Source: GJ-E10 sp035625725 (GTDB taxonomy: Bacteria; Pseudomonadota; Gammaproteobacteria; Burkholderiales; Burkholderiaceae_F). From it: DNA of 64,000 nt. A program made the translations under genes and the position numbers. Below, in pieces: positions 35,301-43,927 of this stretch (position 1 is the stretch's first letter; each line of letters opens with the position of its first letter). The stretch spans positions 8,617-72,616 of the forward strand of contig DASPPB010000014.1 of the NCBI GenBank assembly GCA_035625725.1, read 5' to 3'. Below the pieces are notes generated by a model that saw only the letters and a program-made list of their open reading frames with translations, searched no databases and had not been told where the DNA came from.

Positions 35301-38036
35301 GTGCATAACGTGCTCTCGGCCCTGGTGCCGCAATCGGTGGCCATCGTTGGGGCAACCGAGCGGGTCGGCGCGCTTGGGCGTGACGTCTTTCGCAACGTCT
35401 TGGCTGGCGGATTCCGCGGCGACGTGTTCGCGGTCAACCCCAAGCACACGCAAGTTCTCGAACACCGCTGCTATGCCAGCCTGACGGATCTGCCGTCGGC
35501 GCCCGATCTGGTCGTTGTGGTTACGCCCGCGGCGGCGGTGCCGCAAGTGATGCGAGAGGCCGCCCAACGAGGCGTGGCCGGGGTTTTGGTTCTGTCCGCG
35601 GGCTTTGCCGAGGTGGGGCCCTCGGGCCTGGCGCTTCAGGAAGAAGCACTTGCGCGCGCCCGCGAAGCCGGGGTGCGCGTTATTGGCCCGAACTGCCTGG
35701 GCTTGATGCGGCCTTCGATCGGGTTGAACGCGACGTTTGCTCGCACCGCCGCGCGCAGTGGCAACATCGGACTGGTTTCTCAGTCGGGCGCCGTGGCTGC
35801 CGCCTTGCTCGACTACGCCTGGTCGGCGGGCTTCGGATTTTCGTCGGTCATCACGACCGGCGACGGTTCGGATGTCGAATTCGGAGACCTGCTCGATTTT
35901 CTTGCACTCGATGCGCAGACCCGCAGCATCGTGCTGTATGTCGAGGGTGTGCATCGTCCCCGCCAGTTTCTCTCGAGCTTGCGCGCTGCCGCGAGCATCA
36001 AGCCCGTCGTCGTGCTCAAAGCCGGGCGGCACGCGAGCGGTTCGAAGGCCGCGTTCAGTCACACCGGGGCGCTGGCGGGCAACGATGCCGTCTTTGACAC
36101 CGCGTTGCGGCGCACCGGCGCGATTCGAATCTCCAAATACGCGCAACTGTTTTCGGCTAGTGAGGCGTTGCAAAGTGGCCGACTGCCGCACGGCCCTCGC
36201 CTGGCCATCCTGACCAACGGGGGCGGCCCCGGAGTGCTTGCCGCCGACGCTGCGTCGGACGTGGGCGTGTCGCTCGCACTGCTCGGGGCCGAGACCAAGC
36301 GCGATTTAGACGCTGTGCTGCCCGCGACCTGGTCCAAGGGCAACCCAGTCGACATCATCGGCGATGCCGACTGCGCGCGTTTCTCGCGCGCCTTCGAACT
36401 GTTACTTGCCGATGAGGCCAACGACGGCGTGCTGGTTCTCTTTTGTCCGACCATACGTCTGGGTGCGGCCGAGATCGCGCGAGCGCTGCTGCCCCTGGCC
36501 GCCGCGAGCAGCAAACCGGTTGTTTCGGCTTGGCTGGGCGAGGCCGACGCGGCGCAAGGCCGGTCCATTCTGAAGCAGGCGGGCTACGCGGCCATGCGAA
36601 GTCCCGAGCAAGGCGTGGAGGCGTTTGGCTATCTGGCGCAGTTTGTACGGCACCGTCAGCTGCGACTGCAACTGCCGCCGCCCATCAGTGGCGGATCCGA
36701 GGGCGCGAGCGCGCTCGAAATCACGGCCGCGCGCGGGGTTCTCGCGCAGGCGCAACGGCAAGGGCGCACGCTGCTGGCGGAGGACGAGGCCAAATCGCTG
36801 CTAGCGGCCTGCGGCATTGAAGTGGTGCAGGGACGGCTTGCAGCGACCTCGGCGGAGGCCAAGGCATTGGCCGAACAAATCGGCTACCCGGTCGTGCTCA
36901 AAGTGCGGGCCGAAGGCATCACCCACAAGAGCGACGTCGGTGGCGTGCTCCTGGGACTGAAGTCGCCCGAGGAGGTCGGGCTGGGCTTTGAGCTGATTCG
37001 CGAGCGCGTCCTCAAGCGCGCCTCGGCGGCGCAGTTTCGCGGTGTCCTCGTGCAACGGATGGTGAGCCGGCCCTCCGGCCGCGAGCTCATCGTGGGCATC
37101 GCCCGCGACCCTGCCTTCGGTCCCGTGGTTAGTTTTGGCATGGGTGGCATTGCCGTGGAGGTCGTGCGTGACTCGGCCCTGGCGCTTCCGCCTTTGAACC
37201 GCATGCTCGCCGGCGACTTGATTGACCGCACGCGTGTAGCGAGCATGCTCAAGCCTTTTCGCGGCATGCCGGCCGTGGACATGGAAGCCTTGATCGACGC
37301 CCTGTTGCGGGTCTCCGAACTCGCGTGCGAACTGCCCTGTCTTGCGGAGCTCGACATCAATCCCCTGCTGGCCGATGAAAACGGGGTCATCGCGCTCGAT
37401 GCGCGCGTGGTAATCGATCAGGCGCCCTTGGCACCGGATCCGGTGTATTCGCACCTGGCGATACATCCGTATCCCAAGACGTTGGAATCGAAGTTGCATC
37501 TGACCGATGGCGCCCTGGTGTTGTTGCGCCCGGTCCGGCCCGAAGACGCGGAGGCGCAGCGGCGCTTCGTCGCGCGTTTGTCCGATCTGACGCTGTACCG
37601 GCGCTTTCACGCGCCGGTGCGCGAATTGACACTCGACCGGCTGGTGCGATTTACGCAAATCGACTATGACCGCGAAATGGCCTTTGTCGCAATCGATGCG
37701 TCCGGATCGGAAGAGGAAATTCGAGGCTTTGCACAGTACAACCGGGTCACCGGCAGCGACCAGGCCGAATTCGGAATCGCGGTGGAAGACAGCTGGCAGG
37801 GACGCGGGCTGGGATTCGCAATGATGGAGGCGCTCGAAAACTGCGCGCGCGAGCGCCACGTCTCGGAATTGTTCGGTTACGTGCTGGCCGATAACGATTC
37901 CATGCGCGGCATGATGGTTGCACGGGGCTATAGCGCGCAGCGCGACACGGGCGAAAGCGGAGTGATCCGCTTTCGCCTGCCGTTGGTGCCGCAGCCGCAG
38001 GTGGGTGCGCAGCCGGCCCTGGCCGCTACCTCATGA
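35301..38036 (+). CDS. ADP-forming acyl-CoA synthetase fused to GNAT acetyltransferase (Pat-like)
   Basis: A 911-residue protein. N-terminal CoA-binding Rossmann domain (SVAIVGATERVGALGRDVF), succinyl-CoA ligase-like domain with FSHTGALAG near residue 253, an ATP-grasp domain with ITHKSDVGGVLLGL near 541, and from about 733 a GNAT domain with DSWQGRGLGFAMMEALE. This is the layout of Pat/protein lysine acetyltransferases that inactivate acetyl-CoA synthetase, and of bifunctional acetate-CoA ligases. The His of SHTG, which is phosphorylated in true ADP-forming synthetases, is present, so ligase activity may be kept. Cytosolic. The last 6 bases overlap the convergent GST gene. Confidence 0.88.
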   Translation: MHNVLSALVPQSVAIVGATERVGALGRDVFRNVLAGGFRGDVFAVNPKHTQVLEHRCYASLTDLPSAPDLVVVVTPAAAVPQVMREAAQRGVAGVLVLSAGFAEVGPSGLALQEEALARAREAGVRVIGPNCLGLMRPSIGLNATFARTAARSGNIGLVSQSGAVAAALLDYAWSAGFGFSSVITTGDGSDVEFGDLLDFLALDAQTRSIVLYVEGVHRPRQFLSSLRAAASIKPVVVLKAGRHASGSKAAFSHTGALAGNDAVFDTALRRTGAIRISKYAQLFSASEALQSGRLPHGPRLAILTNGGGPGVLAADAASDVGVSLALLGAETKRDLDAVLPATWSKGNPVDIIGDADCARFSRAFELLLADEANDGVLVLFCPTIRLGAAEIARALLPLAAASSKPVVSAWLGEADAAQGRSILKQAGYAAMRSPEQGVEAFGYLAQFVRHRQLRLQLPPPISGGSEGASALEITAARGVLAQAQRQGRTLLAEDEAKSLLAACGIEVVQGRLAATSAEAKALAEQIGYPVVLKVRAEGITHKSDVGGVLLGLKSPEEVGLGFELIRERVLKRASAAQFRGVLVQRMVSRPSGRELIVGIARDPAFGPVVSFGMGGIAVEVVRDSALALPPLNRMLAGDLIDRTRVASMLKPFRGMPAVDMEALIDALLRVSELACELPCLAELDINPLLADENGVIALDARVVIDQAPLAPDPVYSHLAIHPYPKTLESKLHLTDGALVLLRPVRPEDAEAQRRFVARLSDLTLYRRFHAPVRELTLDRLVRFTQIDYDREMAFVAIDASGSEEEIRGFAQYNRVTGSDQAEFGIAVEDSWQGRGLGFAMMEALENCARERHVSELFGYVLADNDSMRGMMVARGYSAQRDTGESGVIRFRLPLVPQPQVGAQPALAATS

Positions 38037-38648
38037 TTTGAGCAGTCCCTCGGCCTGCAGCGCCTCGCGGACCTTCGGTCGGGTCGCGATGCGTTGGACG
38101 TAGGCCCCAAGCGCCGGCCATTGCGTGAGGTCGATGCCTACGTGAGGCGTCCAGTTGAGCACCGTGAACAGATAGGCATCGGCCACCGTGAAGTTGGCTC
38201 CCATCAGGTAATCGTGTCCTGCCAGTTGTTGCGCGACCCAGCTCAGACGCCCACGCAAACGTTCGCGCTGGCGCTGCTTGAGGGCGTCGTCGCTTGCCGG
38301 ATCAAACAGGGGCGAGAATTGCTTGTGCAGCTCGGTGGAAATGAAATTGAGCCACTCCTGCAGGCGGTAGCGATCGAACGTGCCAGCCTCGGGGGCCAGA
38401 CGGCGTGCGGGCACCTGGTCGGCGATGTACTGGACGATCGCCGGGCCCTCGGTCAGACGCCGGCCATCATCGAGTTCAAGCGTGGGAACATATCCTTTGC
38501 CATTGACGGATTTGTAATCCTCGCCGCTTGCCGTGCGCTTGCTGCGCAAGTCGACTTTGACCAATTCCACGGGCAGGCCCGCCTCGCGCAATACGATGTG
38601 CGGCGAGAGGGAGCAGACACCGGGCGAATAGTAGAGCTTCAACTTCAA
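38031..38648 (-). CDS. Beta-class glutathione S-transferase
   Basis: A 205-residue GST. The N-terminal thioredoxin-like domain reads MKLKLYYSPGVCSLSPHIVL, with the Cys typical of bacterial beta-class GSTs, then GYVPTLELDDGRRLTEGPAI (glutathione-binding cis-Pro and Glu). A C-terminal helical domain includes WLNFISTELHKQF with the conserved His. It detoxifies electrophiles or reduces peroxides in the cytosol. An AGGAGAA ribosome site precedes the ATG. The 200 bp upstream hold no gene. Confidence 0.93.
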   Translation of the reverse strand: MKLKLYYSPGVCSLSPHIVLREAGLPVELVKVDLRSKRTASGEDYKSVNGKGYVPTLELDDGRRLTEGPAIVQYIADQVPARRLAPEAGTFDRYRLQEWLNFISTELHKQFSPLFDPASDDALKQRQRERLRGRLSWVAQQLAGHDYLMGANFTVADAYLFTVLNWTPHVGIDLTQWPALGAYVQRIATRPKVREALQAEGLLKS

Positions 38649-38848
38649 TTCTCCTTTCGATCGTTTTACCCCTGTGGCACGTGCGATTGCACGAGCAAGG
38701 CGCGCATGTTACGCGGAAGTCGCACGCGCCTGGAGCATCCGGGCGGCGAGCTCCTGCGCGGCAAGGCGGGGCGTTTGGCTCGACAAAGAAGGGTGCGGGC
38801 CTTGTGCCCGGTGCGCCCGTCGCAATCGGGGCATCTCGCACCGGGCTG

Positions 38849-39463
38849 CTAAGCCCTGCGCGCGGTAAGCAAGAAGACGGGATACTCGCGCACGACGCCG
38901 TCTCGCTCCTTGCCAATCGTGAAGACCGTATCAAAGTGCACGTCGGCGAAACCGGCGCTGCGCGCCTTGCGCTTTAGCGCCTCACGTTCAAAACCGTGAT
39001 GCACGTCAACATCCTCGCCGTGAAAGCTGCCGTCCTCCCGATCAAGATCGGCCAGACAAAGCCAGCCGCCAGGCCGCAGATGGGCAGCGAATTTCGCGAG
39101 TATGGCGTCGGTGTCCGCAATGTGGTGCAACGTCATCGAGGACATGATCAGATCGAAGGGGGCACCCGGCAAATCGGCTGCCGCAAGATCGTGGAGTTGG
39201 GCGTTGACATGGGTCAGATGCTGGGCCGCGATCTTTTCGTTGAGCACCTCGAGCATGCCGGCAGAGGTGTCGATGCAGGTGATGTGTCCAAGATCGCCAG
39301 CCAGAGGAATGCTCAGCAGTCCGGTGCCGCAACCGACGTCAAGCGCCCGCATCCGCGCAGTGAGGGCGACGCGGCCACGAATTGCGGCGGCAATTTTGCG
39401 CCCGCGCTCTACAAACTGCGCATCGGCATCCCACTGGCGCGCCCGGGCGTCGAAATCGATCAT
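38849..39463 (-). CDS. Class I SAM-dependent methyltransferase
   Basis: A 204-residue methyltransferase with motif I ALDVGCGTGLLSIPLA, the acidic residue in ITCIDTSAGML, and DLIMSSMTLHHIAD, all typical of methyltransferase family 11/UbiE-like proteins. The substrate is unknown. A similar small group in proteobacteria acts on small molecules. It starts MIDFDARARQWDAD and lies alone between a GST and a gene-poor stretch. Confidence 0.87.
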   Translation of the reverse strand: MIDFDARARQWDADAQFVERGRKIAAAIRGRVALTARMRALDVGCGTGLLSIPLAGDLGHITCIDTSAGMLEVLNEKIAAQHLTHVNAQLHDLAAADLPGAPFDLIMSSMTLHHIADTDAILAKFAAHLRPGGWLCLADLDREDGSFHGEDVDVHHGFEREALKRKARSAGFADVHFDTVFTIGKERDGVVREYPVFLLTARRA

Positions 39464-39941
39464 GGTGGCAAGACCCGAAAACGTGAATCGCGAGCGGATT
39501 TGCAGTGCAGAAACCGCGGCGCGGACCGCAGGCGCTCACCCGGCGGGCTTGGGTCCGAAGGGACAGCGCAGTCCGCCTGCGGCCATACGCCGATTTCATA
39601 AGCTTAGCTCGGTTGGCGTTTCGCGAAGCGCGCTCAGTGCCACGCGGGCAGGCGCAGCCCGCCTCACCGGGAAGGCGCGGTCTGCGCGTTTCCGAGGCCG
39701 CGCGCGCGACAATGTGGGGCGCGGTCGAGCTGCAATTGGGTTTCACGTTCATCACACACGGGGCGGTGCAGGGGCTGTTCCGCGTGCGACCAGCTCGCCC
39801 ATTGGCCGGCAGCGAGTGTTGCCGTGAAGTCGTAACGCGCGAGTTCGTTACACCTATTCCGTGCTTTGCTGATGCAGGTCAGCATTACGCCGATGCCGCA
39901 CGTTAGTGTGGCTTTTCACGAAAACAGAAGCGGAGCGAAAA
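39464..39941. other. 478-bp stretch without a recognised gene
   Basis: No convincing gene is visible on either strand: frames of 70-130 codons exist but are Arg/Ala-rich, have no ribosome sites and match nothing. No repeat, hairpin terminator or RNA gene was seen. Confidence 0.5.
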
Positions 39942-40946
39942 ATGTGGGAGCGTGCGGTGAGACGCTGCTTGCGCGACGTGGCAATGGTGTTCGCGCTGAT
40001 TGCGCCATCGATCGGAATGGCCCAAGAAAAGCTCGACATTGCGTCGCGAACGCCCAGTACATGGAGCGAGTACGTGCATGGCCAGGGCTCGCCGGTGACG
40101 GTCGTCGGCTACCTGTACCTGCCGAGCGCCGCAAAAGGGCCGGTGCCGGCGATGATTCTCAAACACGGAAGCGGCGGCCTTGGAGGGGCGCAGGGCGAAA
40201 ATATTCGAAAGTGGGCCAAGAGCCTTACCGAGTGGGGTGTAGCGGCGTTTGTCGTCGACAGCTTCGCGCCGCGTGGTATCGGGGAGAGCGCAAGCGACCA
40301 GAGCAAGCTCAGGAGCCTGGCGGACCTTGCCGACTCCTTTGCGGCACTCAAGGTGCTGGCCTCCGATCCGCGCATCGACTCGGGGCACGTTGGGATCATG
40401 GGATGGTCGCGAGGCGGCGCGGTGGCCATGGAGTCGGCGCTTGAGAGCGCGCGAGCCGCCGTGCTGACTACAACCGGGCCGAAATTCGCGGCCCACGTCG
40501 TGTTCTACGGAATGGCCGAGCCGCAGTACCGCGATACGACAACGGACCGCGCTCCGATGTTGTTCTTTCACGGTGATGCGGACAACCTCGTGCCGGTTGG
40601 CCCGACGCGGGAGTTTGCCGACTGGATCCAAACGCAGGGCAATCAGGTCAGTTTCCAGACTTACCCCGGCGTCTACCACGACTTTGACGTGGAGGGCGGG
40701 ATCGACGGAACCGTCGGCATGGTCGAGACGGCGCGTAACTGCGATGTGCTCGTCGATTTTTCGACCGGCCAGGTCGTGCGAATCGACCACAAGCCGGTGA
40801 CGGGCGTCTCCGGTCTCGCATTGATTCGTTACATGCGAGGTTGCATGGAGCGAGGGGCCCAATTGCATCCCAACCGCACTGCGCGCGCCGATGCGGTGGA
40901 GAAGGTGCGAACCTTCCTTGTGCAAACGTTGGGCATCGCGGGCTGA
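39942..40946 (+). CDS. Exported dienelactone hydrolase-like alpha/beta hydrolase
   Basis: A 334-residue protein with a signal peptide (basic start, then DVAMVFALIAPSIGMAQ, cleavage likely after MAQ) and an alpha/beta-hydrolase fold. The triad is visible as GIMGWSRGGAVAM (Ser), FFHGDADNLVPV (Asp) and TYPGVYHDFDVEG (His). This pattern fits the dienelactone hydrolase family, of which periplasmic members often have unknown substrates. ATG 39942 is preceded by GGAGCG; an in-frame ATG at 39906 would add 12 residues with no ribosome site. Confidence 0.82.
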   Translation: MWERAVRRCLRDVAMVFALIAPSIGMAQEKLDIASRTPSTWSEYVHGQGSPVTVVGYLYLPSAAKGPVPAMILKHGSGGLGGAQGENIRKWAKSLTEWGVAAFVVDSFAPRGIGESASDQSKLRSLADLADSFAALKVLASDPRIDSGHVGIMGWSRGGAVAMESALESARAAVLTTTGPKFAAHVVFYGMAEPQYRDTTTDRAPMLFFHGDADNLVPVGPTREFADWIQTQGNQVSFQTYPGVYHDFDVEGGIDGTVGMVETARNCDVLVDFSTGQVVRIDHKPVTGVSGLALIRYMRGCMERGAQLHPNRTARADAVEKVRTFLVQTLGIAG

Positions 40947-41478
40947 GTGCCGAAACGTCGACCGGCCTAGCGAAGCGGCCTGCGGCGGGGCTTCGGTTGC
41001 ACCTGCCGCGCAGGGTTGAGCCGCGCGAACCGCCCGTGCCCCTTCCCGGGAGAAACCAGCCTCCGGGTCGGCACTGCGCGTCGCGCCCGCGATCGAGCGC
41101 CATTGCGAAGGAGAAATTGCACCGAATTTGAGTTGCCCCTGCGCGAGCCCAACGGCACCGTCGGGCGCCGCAAAACGCGCGGAGTGCGCTTGGGCCGAGA
41201 GGAAATTCGAGGTTTCCGCCGCTCGGGTCTGTGGCGATCGGCCTCCTGAATCGCGCGCGTCATCCACAGCAGCGCGAGACGCCGCGTCAAATAAATAAAA
41301 CGAATTGCGACCAGGTCGACGCATGCAGCGGAAGTCCTGACGCGAAGTGCTTCTCATTTGCCCGAACCGAAGCATTGAAAAGACGGCGGTTTGTTCCTCT
41401 CGTGTGTGGGAGGTTCGGCTCGCTTGGCTTTAGCCTTTCTAGTACCGACTGCATGACGGGTATACGTGGGAGTGCGCG
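40947..41478. other. 532-bp stretch without a recognised gene
   Basis: Between the hydrolase and bacteriohemerythrin genes. Only short Arg-rich frames are present; no family, RNA gene, repeat or clear promoter could be recognised. The hemerythrin promoter must lie at its right end but has no consensus elements I can point to. Confidence 0.5.
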
Positions 41479-41955
41479 ATGACGATTGTGTGGAACTCGA
41501 CACTGAACACAGGGATCGATGTCATCGATTCCCAGCACAGGAGGATCGTCTCGTACATCAACGCGCTCGAGGAGGCACGTGCTGCCAAGGATCGCACGCG
41601 CGTGGGTCACATCATCGAGCAACTCGTCGACTACACCCAGTCGCACTTCGGCTTCGAAGAGTCCCTCATGGAGGAGGCCGGCTATCGCTTCCTTAAGCCG
41701 CACCAGAAAGTTCACGAACTCTTCATCAAACGGGTGAACAGTTTCACGGTGCGTGCGGCAAAGGGAGAAGATATAAGCGACGAGCTGCACACGATGCTCT
41801 CCACCTGGCTGCTGAACCATATCGCGCATGAAGACCGCGACTACGCGGCTTCGGTCAAGAGGATGGCGGACGCCGAGGAAAGGACGCAGCCCGCCCCGGT
41901 CGTGCAGGCTAAACGAAAGAGCCTCCTGCGCCAGTTCTTCGGCCTCGGCAACTGA
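41479..41955 (+). CDS. Bacteriohemerythrin
   Basis: A 158-residue di-iron O2-binding protein. All iron ligands are visible: His20 in DSQHRR, His56 and Glu60 in SHFGFEESLM, His75 and His79 in PHQKVHELF, and His114 and Asp119 in NHIAHED. Such proteins store or sense oxygen or deliver it to oxidases in the cytosol. A C-terminal basic tail of about 25 residues (RKSLLRQFFGLGN) is extra and may contact a membrane or partner. It stands alone; no chemotaxis or sensor domain is attached. Confidence 0.93.
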   Translation: MTIVWNSTLNTGIDVIDSQHRRIVSYINALEEARAAKDRTRVGHIIEQLVDYTQSHFGFEESLMEEAGYRFLKPHQKVHELFIKRVNSFTVRAAKGEDISDELHTMLSTWLLNHIAHEDRDYAASVKRMADAEERTQPAPVVQAKRKSLLRQFFGLGN

Positions 41956-42389
41956 AGTCGCAAAAGAGAACCCGGGTTCGCGATTTTCGTGCCTCTTGCG
42001 CTACGCGAGAGCACGCCCGCAGTTGGCGCCCAAATGGCCGGCGCACCGGCGTCTCGGGGTGTGCCCGCACCGTAACGAGGCAGTCGTGCTGCCGGCCGGC
42101 CGCGAAGCCCCGAGTCGATTTCCGGGCCATGTCAACTTCCGTGATGTTGGCTTAACCCGCAAAGAGAGGCAAGCCCGCATTGGGCCAACGCGATTTCCGA
42201 GCTGATGCAAGGGCGAAGCCGGAATATTCGTTTGGAACGCAAGCGCATCCCTGGAGCCGGGTTCGAAGTGGCAAACGTCTCGAAGCGTTGAGGGGCGAAA
42301 GGTTCGAAGCCCGCGGCTACATGTCCCGCGTTCAGCGGCAGCAACCTGCCGGCTGCGGCCCCTATCCGAGAAGGCCTAAGAGCGTACCC

Positions 42390-42401
42390 TGAAAGGGGTC
42401 A
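42390..42401 (+). repeat. 12-base direct repeat, left copy
   Basis: TGAAAGGGGTCA, repeated at 43139-43150 in the same orientation, flanking the DUF302 gene. The word resembles, from memory, short REP-like sequences linked to RAYT transposases; no transposase is present here. Confidence 0.45.
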
Positions 42402-42473
42402 GAGGCGTGCTCGGGCGAGGGCTGCTTCGAGACGCTTGTTGTCTTTTTTTTGAGTGACCCTTCAGCGGTCGTC

Positions 42474-42701
42474 TCACAGCCACTTGCGCACGCGCATCCG
42501 GACGGGAAGAATCAGCTTGAGGGCTCGCAAGAAATCCTCCGCCGGGATTTCTAAGACATCGAATTGATCTGGAGACGCGGTCCGGTAGGACGAGCGAGGC
42601 CAAATGTGCTTGATCGGAAATGCTTGGCAGGTTGCAGCCGATGCGCACCGCAATCGCGTAAAGCCTGCGAAGACTCTGGCCGGGCACCGGAGTTTCCTTA
42701 G
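42474..42701 (-). pseudogene. Possible 3' remnant of a gene
   Basis: The minus-strand frame between an in-frame TAG (42702-42704) and the TGA at 42474 is open for 75 codons. Its last 30 codons favour G or C at the third position and give a helical, plausible protein end (EIPAEDFLRALKLILPVRMR then VRKWL). There is no ATG with a ribosome site and the N-terminal half looks random, so this may be the tail of a lost gene. The family is not recognised. Confidence 0.25.
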
Positions 42702-42742
42702 CTATCGTCTGTACGTTCATCGCCACCGTTGGAGCGTATCCG

Positions 42743-43141
42743 ATGCAGCAGACCCAAATGGACTCCGGGATCGTCACAATTCCCTCGCAGCACAGTGTTG
42801 CGGACACGCTCGACCAGCTCGAGCGACTTCTCAGGGAGCGTGGTCTGATTGTCTTTGCTCGTATCGATTTCAGCCGGGATGCCGCGTCCGCGGGTTTGAC
42901 GCTGCGTCCGGAACAAATGCTGATCTTCGGCAATCCGAAGGCGGGTACGCCGCTGATGCAGGCAGCGGCGGTGTCGGGAATCGATTTGCCGCTCAAGGCG
43001 CTCGTCTGGGAAGACGCGGAAGGCAAGACCTGGCTTGCCTACAACGCGCCCGAGTACCTCGTGCGGCGGCACGGGCTCAGACCATCCTTCGCTGCGAATC
43101 TGGCCTCGCCCATCGCTTTCCTCGAGGCGGCGACGAAGTGA
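42743..43141 (+). CDS. DUF302 domain protein
   Basis: A 132-residue DUF302 protein. It shows the family pattern: TIPSQHSVADTLDQLERLLRE, then GLIVFARIDFSRDAASAGL, RPEQMLIFGNPKAGTPLMQA and LPLKALVWEDAEGKTWLAYN. The fold is known but no function is set; members are often near stress or redox genes. The stop codon overlaps the right copy of the 12-base repeat. Confidence 0.9.
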   Translation: MQQTQMDSGIVTIPSQHSVADTLDQLERLLRERGLIVFARIDFSRDAASAGLTLRPEQMLIFGNPKAGTPLMQAAAVSGIDLPLKALVWEDAEGKTWLAYNAPEYLVRRHGLRPSFAANLASPIAFLEAATK

Positions 43142-43150
43142 AAGGGGTCA
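43139..43150 (+). repeat. 12-base direct repeat, right copy
   Basis: TGAAAGGGGTCA, identical to the copy at 42390-42401. Its first three bases are the TGA stop of the DUF302 gene. It is followed by AAATAG. The two copies are about 750 bp apart. Confidence 0.45.
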
Positions 43151-43327
43151 AATAGCATGGCAAAACGGGACGGATCTACAGAGGCGGGCATGTCAACCCG
43201 ACGGACGCCCGCCTGCGCGAACGATCGGGCCCCAGGCACCTCGTCGCGCGTTCTCTCGGAGGCTTTTCGCCGGACGGAATGTCAGGCGGGGGTCGAGTAT
43301 GCCTGTAGCGCATGGAGGCGGATTGCT

Positions 43328-43723
43328 ATGGCGAGTCGTGGCGCTTTGCTGCTTGGCCTTGCTCTTGCGTTAACCCTTTCTTTGGCGGCCCCCGGATGGG
43401 CCGACGATACAGTTGAGGTCGGCATCGGGCATCGAGGATGTCGTGAGGCGCTGAAGATCTTGCGCGCGACCGAGTCGCGGGATCGAACGCTGCTTGGCCA
43501 ATGGTCACAGGGATACCTTTCGGGGCGAAATGCACTGACGCCGCCGGATCTGGCCGCGTGTCGACGTAGGTACCGGCCGTTGCCCGAAATGGAGGCCATG
43601 ATGAAATGGCTGGAGCAGTATTGCGGCCGAAACCCCGATCACGGTTTCATAATGGCCAATGATGTGCTCTTCGACAGTTTGCCTAAAAGGGAGCTCAGAA
43701 TTCCGGACTGCAGAGCAAACTGA
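43328..43723 (+). CDS. Small exported protein, HdeA/Rap1a-like pattern
   Basis: A 131-residue protein with a clear signal peptide (ASRGALLLGLALALTLSLA, cleavage near PGWADD). The mature part of about 105 residues has four Cys in a pattern C...GQWSQGYLSGRN...C...YCGRNPDHGFIMAND...C. The WxxGYxSG and YCxxNP spacing recalls HdeA-like acid-stress chaperones and Rap1a/Tai immunity proteins, both compact disulfide-bonded periplasmic folds. This likeness is weak and no type VI secretion gene is nearby. ATG 43328 is chosen for the signal peptide; the upstream in-frame extension is unlikely. Confidence 0.6.
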   Translation: MASRGALLLGLALALTLSLAAPGWADDTVEVGIGHRGCREALKILRATESRDRTLLGQWSQGYLSGRNALTPPDLAACRRRYRPLPEMEAMMKWLEQYCGRNPDHGFIMANDVLFDSLPKRELRIPDCRAN

Positions 43724-43927
43724 TGAGTGACCGCCCTTAGGGCCGGAGAGTCGTCTTGGATTGAGTGCGCCGGGCGCAGTGAACGCCCGTCCCAGCCTGG
43801 GTAGAACTTGCTACGCGAAGCGCTTGAACTCCCGTCCCAGCGAATCGGGGGTTGGCGGGATCGCGGTCCGAGCGGTCGCGGGGCAAAATAGCTGCGGATG
43901 GTCCCTGCGCACGGGGGAGCGACGTTC

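Larger units (their letters stand above)
41956..42742. other. 787-bp gap with a short repeat and possible gene remnant
   Basis: No intact gene. It holds the left copy of a 12-base direct repeat (42390-42401), and on the minus strand an open stretch from 42701 to a stop at 42474 whose end reads DQFDVLEIPAEDFLRALKLI then LPVRMRVRKWL, which looks protein-like but has no start codon context. The rest shows no feature. A decayed gene or old insertion is possible. Confidence 0.4.

Noticed and set aside
42240..42275. GGGTTCGAAG, resembling a tRNA T-loop
   Set aside because: The flanking bases do not form a full T-stem and no acceptor, D or anticodon arm can be drawn.
42376..43026. 216-codon minus-strand frame over the DUF302 gene and its left flank
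   Set aside because: It is antisense to the DUF302 gene and Ser/Arg-rich. A different frame within it (42474-42701) looked more protein-like and is reported separately.
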